19,286 nt of DNA from Verrucomicrobiota bacterium (GTDB taxonomy: Bacteria; Verrucomicrobiota; Verrucomicrobiia; Chthoniobacterales; UBA10450): the NCBI GenBank assembly GCA_003219355.1, contig QHOQ01000060.1, positions 1 through 19,286 on the forward strand, written 5' to 3'. Numbering within the stretch: position 1 is the first letter of the stretch; every line of letters begins with the position of its first letter. The translations under genes and the position numbers were made by a program. The notes under the pieces were generated by a model. The model did no database searches and was not told the origin of the DNA. It saw only the letters and a list, made by a program, of their open reading frames with translations. Below, piece after piece: positions 14,022 to 19,286 of this stretch.

Positions 14022-14546
14022 ATGATGAGAAAAGACGATTTTGATTACGCGATTGAGAACACCCAGGTGATTCTCGCGCCCGAGCAGCAGATCGCAACGT
14101 TTGGCACGACGAGCTTTCACTTCTATCTCATCTCCGAGTTGATGGACCGTGTCGATCAGGTCCGGATTCGCAACGGGAAAATTCACGCCGAGCGCCCGCA
14201 AATTCTCACTCCGGAACATTTCAGTCGTTTGCTGCTCGAAGGATTCGGCGAGAAAGCGCAGCGTTATGCCGATCAATTGCGCGAATACGCGCGCAACATC
14301 GCGGTGCTGCGTTACGGATTTCAATTTCGCAAAACGAATGTCACAGAAGAGACGATCCGCGATTCAGTTGACGCCGTTATCACGCGGACAAAGCGACGCG
14401 TGGAAGAGGCGGAGGAACCACTCAGCGCCGTCATTCAGGGCGTGGACGATGCCTGGGAGGTTTGCTTGCTTAAGTTCACGATCGACATGATCGAACGCTC
14501 CGCCGGCGGAAACCTCGGCGACTTTCGTAAGCGCGGACTAATTTGA
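14022..14546 (+). CDS. Conserved protein of unknown function upstream of mlaE
   Basis: The 174-residue soluble protein has no signal peptide or membrane segment. It begins with a strand-rich section (DFDYAIENTQVILAPEQQ, then TFGTTSFHFYLISELMD), followed by a charged helical middle (about 60-150) and a C-terminal WEVCLLKFTIDMIERS segment. Recurring acidic and basic residues suggest helices, not a coiled coil. I recall similar unnamed proteins in Verrucomicrobiota but know no function for them; that is recollection only. ATG 14022 and 14025 are both possible starts. It lies 105 bases before the mla operon in the same direction, so co-transcription is possible and would tie it to envelope lipid traffic; this is inference. 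Confidence 0.8.
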   Translation: MMRKDDFDYAIENTQVILAPEQQIATFGTTSFHFYLISELMDRVDQVRIRNGKIHAERPQILTPEHFSRLLLEGFGEKAQRYADQLREYARNIAVLRYGFQFRKTNVTEETIRDSVDAVITRTKRRVEEAEEPLSAVIQGVDDAWEVCLLKFTIDMIERSAGGNLGDFRKRGLI

Positions 14547-14585
14547 AAGCGCGGATACGAGGAAAGCCAGAAATAGACCGCAAAA

Positions 14586-14611
14586 TGCCGTCTAATTCTT
14601 GTTAGATGGCA
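14586..14611. other. Stem-loop upstream of mlaE
   Basis: TGCCGTCTAA (14586-14595) pairs with TTAGATGGCA (14602-14611), 10 pairs including one G-T, around the loop TTCTTG. It lies between the unknown gene and mlaE. Flanking A-runs give T-runs only on the minus strand, where no gene ends, so termination is doubtful. Confidence 0.5.
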
Positions 14612-14651
14612 AACAATACCGACAGACTGCCGGGCCGTCCTCGATTCCGCG

Positions 14652-15473
14652 TTGGTCATCCTTCTAGCCGCTAAACTTTCCGCTTTCTTCGATCCGCGCG
14701 TCTTGTCATTCTGCGCGTCCGCGTACCGCATTTTGAAAAACTATCTCCAACTTAATATCAGCCTGCTTTACTGGATTCTGATCGCGCCGTTTACGGGACA
14801 ATTTTTCAAAATCTCGCCGGTCTTCCGGCAGATGGTGTTCATCGGCGTGCGCGCGGCGCCGATGGTCGCGCTGACGGCGTTCAGCGTAGGCGTGACTTTG
14901 GCGATGCAAGCGGCGCATTCACTGCAACAACTCGGCGCGGAAATCTATGTCCCCGACCTGGTGATGGTGACGCTTCTACGCGAGATGGGGCCGGTCCTGA
15001 TCGCGGTGATCGTGATCGGTCGCAGCGGTTCGGCCGTCGCGGCGGAGCTGGGAACCATGAAAGTGTCCGAGGAGATCGAGGCGCTGGAAGTGATGGCTAT
15101 TAATCCAGTCCAGTATCTGGTTGTGCCGCGGTTCCTGGCCATGCTCGTGATGCTGCCGGCGCTCACAATCTTCGGAAACTATATCGGCGTGTTTGGCGGC
15201 TGGGCCGTGTGCACGTTCGCACTTGATTTTAATACCGCCGGCTATGTCTTGCGCGCCTTACAAAGTGCGGACACGTGGGATTTGTATTCGGGAATGATCA
15301 AAAGCGCCGTCTTCGCCTGGATCGTCATCACGATCGCGTGCAACGCCGGATTGCATGTCGAAGGTGGCGCGGAGGGTGTAGGCCAGGCAACGACGGCTTC
15401 GGTCGTGCAAGCTTTGCTGGCAATGCTGGTCACGAACGCGGTGCTTACCGGAATCTTCTTTTTTGCTGTATGA
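14652..15473 (+). CDS. mlaE: MlaE/YrbE-type ABC lipid transporter permease
   Basis: MlaE is the inner-membrane permease of the MlaFEDB-type complex, which moves phospholipids between the inner and outer membranes and keeps outer-membrane asymmetry. The protein has an N-terminal amphipathic section, then membrane segments. Family signatures are RAAPMVALTAFSVGVTLAMQ (about 67-86) and LLREMGPVLIAVIVIGRSGSAVAAELGTMKVSEEIEALEVM (split over about 108-148). NPVQYLVVPR follows. TTG 14652 is the first possible start after an in-frame stop at 14574 and gives 273 residues. No ATG suits and no Shine-Dalgarno was seen, so the exact start is uncertain. The stop overlaps the mlaF start (ATGA). Confidence 0.92.
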   Translation: MVILLAAKLSAFFDPRVLSFCASAYRILKNYLQLNISLLYWILIAPFTGQFFKISPVFRQMVFIGVRAAPMVALTAFSVGVTLAMQAAHSLQQLGAEIYVPDLVMVTLLREMGPVLIAVIVIGRSGSAVAAELGTMKVSEEIEALEVMAINPVQYLVVPRFLAMLVMLPALTIFGNYIGVFGGWAVCTFALDFNTAGYVLRALQSADTWDLYSGMIKSAVFAWIVITIACNAGLHVEGGAEGVGQATTASVVQALLAMLVTNAVLTGIFFFAV

Positions 15474-16324
15474 ACTCCAACGAAGCCCCCATCATCGAAG
15501 TTGTTGATCTTGTCCGGAAATTCGGAGATCGCACTGTACTCAACGATATCTCTTTCAACGTCCATCGTGGCGAGACGCTCGTGATCATGGGCGGAAGCGG
15601 TTGTGGCAAAAGCACGTTACTCCGGCATATGATCGGTTCGATGAAACCGACTTCCGGCTCGGTAAAAATCTTCGGCGAAGAAATCGCAACCATGAAGGAA
15701 CGTGAGATCGGGCGTGTTCGGCAACGGTTTGGGATGCTGTTCCAATCCGGAGCCCTGCTGGCATCGCTCACCGTCGGCGAGAATGTGGCGCTGCCACTTT
15801 TTCAACACACTGAAAGGTCCGCCGACGAAATCGAAGAGATCGTGAAGCAAAAACTCCAGATGGTCGGGCTTACCGGTTTTGAAGATCTGAAGCCGGATGA
15901 AATAAGCGGCGGAATGAAGAAGCGGGTTGGTCTGGCGCGCGCACTCGCGCTCGATCCGGAACTGCTTTTCAGCGATGAACCCACCTCGGGGCTCGATCCG
16001 ATTATGACCGCGGTTGTCGATCAGTTAACACTTAAACTGGCTCATGGAAGCCACATGACGGCAGTCGTCGTCTCGCACGATATGACGAGTGCTTTTCGCA
16101 TCGCAACCCGGATGATCATGCTTGGTCACGGTTCGATCGTCGCCCAAGGCACACCCGAAGAAATTCGCACGAGCACTAACCCGGAAGTGCACCAGTTTAT
16201 TAACGGCGAAGCAGACGGGCCGATCCCGTTAAATCTTTCGCAAGATGAGCACGAGCATCATCAACACGTGAAGCCGCGCCCGTTCGTGAGCGCGCGTTTT
16301 CGCTTTCATCATAAGACTCCATGA
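15470..16324 (+). CDS. mlaF: MlaF-type ABC lipid transporter ATPase
   Basis: The 284-residue ATPase drives the MlaE/MlaD lipid transporter. Walker A GGSGCGKST (41-49), Q-loop Gln92, the signature region EISGGMKKRVGLARAL (144-159), Walker B LLFSDEP (165-171), SGLD (173-176) and switch His203 (SHDM) are all intact. ISGGM replaces the usual LSGGQ, as is normal for MlaF. The C-terminus after 255 is an acidic and His-rich tail (DEHEHHQH, then basic residues), longer than typical. The start is the ATG overlapping the mlaE stop; a longer frame running back to 15275 is a shadow of mlaE. It overlaps mlaD by ATGA. Confidence 0.95.
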   Translation: MNSNEAPIIEVVDLVRKFGDRTVLNDISFNVHRGETLVIMGGSGCGKSTLLRHMIGSMKPTSGSVKIFGEEIATMKEREIGRVRQRFGMLFQSGALLASLTVGENVALPLFQHTERSADEIEEIVKQKLQMVGLTGFEDLKPDEISGGMKKRVGLARALALDPELLFSDEPTSGLDPIMTAVVDQLTLKLAHGSHMTAVVVSHDMTSAFRIATRMIMLGHGSIVAQGTPEEIRTSTNPEVHQFINGEADGPIPLNLSQDEHEHHQHVKPRPFVSARFRFHHKTP

Positions 16325-17181
16325 AACGAAATTTCTCCGACTACATCGTGGCCGTCTCGGTGATCTTGATCAGCTTGGTCCTCCTCGCGGCCCTTACCAT
16401 CGCACTTTCCGGCTATCGCTTGAAAAAACCGACCCGCACTTTGCAGATCAACTACGAAGACGTCACCGGCATTAAAGTCCATTCCGAACTTCGTTACGCC
16501 GGTGCGCCGGCAGGACGGGTGATCGCGATGCGTCATCTGACTGCAAAGGAGCGCGAATCGTCACCAAACAAAAGAGACGCGGTGCGGGTGACGGTCAGCC
16601 TTGACGATGCGATTCCGCCGTTGCCCGCGGACGTGGTGGCAACGCTCAGCTCAGACACGCTACTCGCGCCAAAATTTGTCGCGCTCTCCGCGGGCACGCC
16701 GGGCGGCAACACACTTACGAACAACGCTGCGATCGAAGGCCATCCCGCCTATGGTCTCGACCAGATTACCGCGGCGGCCGGTCCGCTGCTGGATAATCTC
16801 AACATCACAGTCGCGAACTTGAAAAACGATCTTGGCCAATTCACGCCGAAGCTTGGGCCCCTGGCCGATTCGCTGAAAATCGACGTGGATAATTTACAGA
16901 ACGTGGTCAAAAACCTCGATGGCGTATCCAAAGATGCAGACACGGTGTTAGGCACAGCCGACACCTTTATCAGCGCGACTGACAAGCAGCTTCAGGAACA
17001 GTTGAAACAACTGCATGTGATTCTCCTGAATTTGAAAGTGGTCACTACGCACGCGAAGGCACTTGTCGAAACGCTCGCTGAAAAACCGAATCGCCTCATC
17101 TTCAGCGGTAAACCGGCCAAGCTCACGCCGGAATCGGAAATTCTCAAAAGCTCCAAACCTCTACCGGCAAAAAAACCGTGA
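16321..17181 (+). CDS. mlaD: MlaD-type MCE-domain lipid-binding protein
   Basis: MlaD-type proteins form the hexameric periplasmic MCE ring that channels lipid from MlaE. The 286-residue protein has one N-terminal membrane anchor (about 8-30). The MCE domain (about 40-125) starts INYEDVTGIKVHSELRYAG and includes the hydrophobic GVGR-like AGAPAGRVIA turn and the LLAPKFVALSAG strand. After it come helices with repeated Leu/Asn/Asp/Val (about 150-255), probably a coiled-coil section reaching into the periplasm, and a Lys/Pro-rich tail. The start overlaps the mlaF stop, so E, F and D are probably made together. MlaC and MlaB partners are not seen. Confidence 0.93.
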   Translation: MKRNFSDYIVAVSVILISLVLLAALTIALSGYRLKKPTRTLQINYEDVTGIKVHSELRYAGAPAGRVIAMRHLTAKERESSPNKRDAVRVTVSLDDAIPPLPADVVATLSSDTLLAPKFVALSAGTPGGNTLTNNAAIEGHPAYGLDQITAAAGPLLDNLNITVANLKNDLGQFTPKLGPLADSLKIDVDNLQNVVKNLDGVSKDADTVLGTADTFISATDKQLQEQLKQLHVILLNLKVVTTHAKALVETLAEKPNRLIFSGKPAKLTPESEILKSSKPLPAKKP

Positions 17182-17189
17182 TTGTAGCC

Positions 17190-17209
17190 GCGCCGGTATG
17201 CGGCGCTTT
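17190..17209 (+). terminator. Hairpin after mlaD, possible terminator
   Basis: GCGCCG (17190-17195) pairs with CGGCGC (17201-17206) around GTATG, followed by TTTGT, between convergent mlaD and GT2 genes. The T-run is short, so termination is plausible but weak. The preceding TTGTAG (17183-17187 region) matches the 5' end of the repeat at 12928, so it may instead be a remnant of that element. Confidence 0.4.
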
Positions 17210-17262
17210 GTAAAGAGAAGTGCAGAGCCGTTGGTTATACGAATCTGCGGGGCGATTAGGGT

Positions 17263-17976
17263 TCAATTGCCCCACCCTTTCGAATATCGACGCATCAGTT
17301 TGAAGAAGCGGAGAGTGTCGCGCACCGGATGGATGCTGCTTACCTCGTCGGAATAAATGGTGGTGATCGGAACGGATTCGATCCGATAGCCTTTGCGGCT
17401 GGCGATAATCAACATTTCGGTTTCGTAATCGAAGCGACGCGCTCCGACGAGCAACTCAGGAATCAATTGTCGATCTAACATCCGAAACCCGCATTGGGTG
17501 TCCGGGATGTCTTGCCCGCAAGTGCGGCTGATCCGATTGCTCATGTAACGATTTACAACGCGTCGAACAAATGGCATCGCTGCGAGGTTGTTCATGCGAT
17601 TACCGAGGAAAAGACTGCGATCTTCCGCCAAGGCGGCTGCGCTCATAAAACGCTCGATTTCCTCGGGAAGATGCTGGCCGTCGCCGTCAAGAATAATCAC
17701 ATGCATAAATTGTCGATCCAAGCGGTGCCGTAAGCCTGTCTTAATCGCTTCACCTTTGCCCCGGTTCCGATTCTGAACGATGACCTCAGCGCCGGCTTCA
17801 CGTGCGCACTGCGCGGTTCTGTCGCTCGAGCCGTCATCGACAACGAGCACGTGATCGAGCTGCTTGCGCGTTCGACGAACAACGTCGCCGATATGTTTCT
17901 CTTCGCGATACGCCGGAATGATCGCAGCGGCCCTTAGACGAATTTGTGCGACACGGTCCCGGTTCGCGACCGTCAT
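17263..17976 (-). CDS. GT2 glycosyltransferase, polyprenyl-phosphate-mannose/glucose-synthase-like
   Basis: The 237-residue GT-A enzyme has the nucleotide-binding IIPAYREEKHIG (19-30), VDDGSSDRT (46-54), the metal-binding DGDGQH (97-102), a QCGFRMLDR segment (161-169) and DYETEML (183-189). This matches the dolichyl/polyprenyl-phosphate glycosyltransferase branch, which loads a sugar onto a lipid carrier in the cytoplasm. No membrane segments are present. It could supply a lipid-linked donor to GT39-type enzymes such as the one at 1-888; that link is inference. The start overlaps the lipA stop by ATGA, so the two are translationally coupled although functionally unrelated. Confidence 0.88.
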   Translation of the reverse strand: MTVANRDRVAQIRLRAAAIIPAYREEKHIGDVVRRTRKQLDHVLVVDDGSSDRTAQCAREAGAEVIVQNRNRGKGEAIKTGLRHRLDRQFMHVIILDGDGQHLPEEIERFMSAAALAEDRSLFLGNRMNNLAAMPFVRRVVNRYMSNRISRTCGQDIPDTQCGFRMLDRQLIPELLVGARRFDYETEMLIIASRKGYRIESVPITTIYSDEVSSIHPVRDTLRFFKLMRRYSKGWGN

Positions 17977-18872
17977 CGGCGAACCACCGGGTGAAAATCG
18001 GCAGCGTGATAAGAACTTCGGACAAGCGGACCGGAAGCGACATACAGGAATCCCTTTTTGCGCGCGATGTCGCCGTAATAATTGAATTGATCGGGCGTAA
18101 TGTACTCAACGACGGGCAAATGTTTTGGGGTCGGGCGCAAATACTGGCCAATCGTTAAAACGTCGCAGCCGACTTCACGCAAATCGTCCATCGTCTGAAA
18201 AAGCTCAGTCTCCTTCTCGCCGAGGCCGAGCATCACACCGCTCTTGGTCACAATCCCTCCACTGCGGGACGACAATTCTCTCGCGCGCCGCAAGACCTGC
18301 AGCGAGGTCCGATATTTGGCGCGCGAACGGACGAGCGTCGTCAGGCGCTCCACGGTTTCCATATTGTGATTGTAAATGTCTGGTTTGGCGTCCAGCACGA
18401 TTCGAATGCACCAATCCTGCGCGTGAAAATCTGGAACCAATACTTCCACAATCACCGAAGGATCCATTTCGCGGATCGCAGCGATCGTCCGCGCAAAATG
18501 ATTGGCGCCGCCGTCCTTCAGATCATCGCGTGCAACCGCGGTGATCACGACGTGTTTTAATTTCATTCGACGCACCGCCTCGGCGACACGTTGCGGTTCG
18601 TCTTCCTCCAGCGCGTATGGTTTCGCCGTTGTCACCGCGCAAAAGCCGCATGCGCGGGTGCATCGGTCGCCCGCAATCATCATCGTGGCTGTACCCTGGC
18701 TCCAGCATTCCCATCGGTTTGGGCATTGCGCGCTTTCGCAAACTGTGTGCAACCGCAAATCGGAAATAAGCGCTTTGGTTGAAAAGAAAACCGGATTCGA
18801 AGGCAGCCGCACTTTGATCCAAGGCGGCTTTTGTGCCTGGTGGAGCGCCGGATCGATTTTCGCGCAGGACAT
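17973..18872 (-). CDS. lipA: Lipoyl synthase
   Basis: LipA is a radical SAM enzyme that inserts two sulfurs into protein-bound octanoyl groups to form lipoyl cofactors. The auxiliary cluster cysteines C45, C50 and C56 (CESAQCPNRWEC) and the SAM cluster cysteines C71, C75 and C78 (CTRACGFC) are present. The C-terminal RSSY motif (285-288), whose serine ligates the auxiliary cluster, is also present. VPDF and the GLGEKETE motif are intact. At 299 residues it is full length. The ATG start follows a repeat-filled spacer after recR, with no clear Shine-Dalgarno sequence. lipB is not in the window. Confidence 0.96.
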   Translation of the reverse strand: MSCAKIDPALHQAQKPPWIKVRLPSNPVFFSTKALISDLRLHTVCESAQCPNRWECWSQGTATMMIAGDRCTRACGFCAVTTAKPYALEEDEPQRVAEAVRRMKLKHVVITAVARDDLKDGGANHFARTIAAIREMDPSVIVEVLVPDFHAQDWCIRIVLDAKPDIYNHNMETVERLTTLVRSRAKYRTSLQVLRRARELSSRSGGIVTKSGVMLGLGEKETELFQTMDDLREVGCDVLTIGQYLRPTPKHLPVVEYITPDQFNYYGDIARKKGFLYVASGPLVRSSYHAADFHPVVRR

Positions 18873-18895
18873 TGTGCGAAGGTTAACCCACCGTT

Positions 18896-18951
18896 GAAAG
18901 GTTGAAAAGTTAAAGAGACGAAGGAGGTATGGAGTGCTTCATCTCTTTAAC
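18896..18951. repeat. Hairpin repeat between recR and lipA
   Basis: GTTAAAGAGA (18909-18918) pairs exactly with TCTCTTTAAC (18942-18951), and GAAG (18920-18923) with CTTC (18937-18940) inside it, giving about 15 paired bases with one mismatch. The adjoining GTTGAAAGGTTGAAAA words belong to the same style of repeat as the one at 6986-7070. On the minus strand a TTTT follows the stem, so it might also help to end recR transcription. Confidence 0.6.
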
Positions 18952-18961
18952 GCCTTCACAA

Positions 18962-19286
18962 CTACAGCTTCGTTCGGCCCGATAACGCTTGATAAAGCGT
19001 CAGCTCGTCAGCGGATTCCAAACCGCCGCCAGCCGGCAGACCGCGGGCGATTCGCGTCATGGTCACCGGCTTTTCTTTCAAGAGATCGACAAGGTAATTT
19101 GTGGTGGCTTCACCTTCGACATCGGAGGGAAGCGCAAAAATTACCTCGGAAATCTTTTCTCGATCCAGACGTTCGAGCAATTCCTTGATCCGCAGATCCT
19201 CCGGGCCAACATGATCCAGCGGCGAAATTTTCCCTCCAAGAGAATGGTATCGGCCGCGGAAAGCGCTCGTCTTCTCCAGCGGAAGA
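18962..19286 (-). CDS. recR: Recombination mediator protein RecR (partial, N-terminus outside window)
   Basis: RecR works with RecO and RecF to load RecA at gapped DNA. Only the C-terminal 107 residues are in the window, covering the second part of the Toprim domain and the C-terminal helix. Recognised segments are RGRYHSLGGKISPLDHVGPE, EVIFALPSDVEGEATTNYL (the family TVEGEAT region), TRIARGLPAGGGLESADELTL and the terminal ALSGR. The frame is open to the window edge, so no start is seen. It is followed on the same strand by lipA after a repeat-bearing spacer. Confidence 0.95.
   Translation of the reverse strand, partial: LPLEKTSAFRGRYHSLGGKISPLDHVGPEDLRIKELLERLDREKISEVIFALPSDVEGEATTNYLVDLLKEKPVTMTRIARGLPAGGGLESADELTLYQALSGRTKL

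Noticed and set aside
14586..14611. Terminator of the unknown gene before mlaE
   Set aside because: The stem has no T-run on the plus strand, so it is recorded only as a stem-loop.
15275..15469. Extended N-terminus of MlaF
   Set aside because: This part overlaps the mlaE coding sequence in another frame; the ATGA overlap at 15470 gives the standard MlaF start.

Overview
The window reads as ordinary chromosome of a Gram-negative bacterium, most likely a Verrucomicrobiota member, possibly a soil Chthoniobacterales-type lineage. The outer-membrane genes (lpxB, mlaEFD) show the Gram-negative envelope. The phylum call is inference. It rests on protein character (RibH, the unknown proteins), weak Shine-Dalgarno sites, and spacers filled with short palindromes and word-like repeats that I associate with that group. 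No phage, transposase, CRISPR array, rRNA or tRNA was seen.

Region 1 (1-4593, minus strand) is a tight cell-envelope cluster. Read in the direction of transcription it is GDP-L-fucose synthase, a Gfo/Idh/MocA oxidoreductase, lpxB (start overlapping the preceding stop), a KynB-type cyclase and a GT39/ArnT-like membrane glycosyltransferase that leaves the window. Together they suggest sugar-nucleotide supply, lipid A synthesis and lipid A or glycan decoration. The GT39 gene carries a palindromic repeat in frame. Region 2 (4594-6974) has a 405-base spacer with no convincing gene, then a DUF900-like alpha/beta hydrolase (minus). Divergent from it lies a signal-peptide protein of unknown family containing a literal PD-(D/E)xK motif.

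Region 3 (7122-11896, plus) is ribBA, ribH, nusB, ftsY and an MFS transporter: riboflavin synthesis, transcription antitermination and SRP-dependent membrane targeting. Its spacers hold structured repeats, and one of these encodes the last residues of NusB. Between the MFS gene and msrB lies the detached C-terminal tail of an Opp/Dpp-type ABC ATPase, a gene relic, followed by a nested hairpin element.

Region 4 (12176-17181, plus) holds a membrane-anchored MsrB, a RarD/EamA permease, a conserved unknown protein, and a translationally coupled mlaE-mlaF-mlaD lipid-transport operon. Region 5 (17263-19286, minus) holds recR (partial), lipA and a GT2 glycosyltransferase overlapping lipA by ATGA.

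No wholly new multi-gene system is evident. The least explained items are the repeat families, including two that intrude into coding sequence, the PD-(D/E)xK secreted protein, the OppF/DppF relic and the unknown protein before mlaE.
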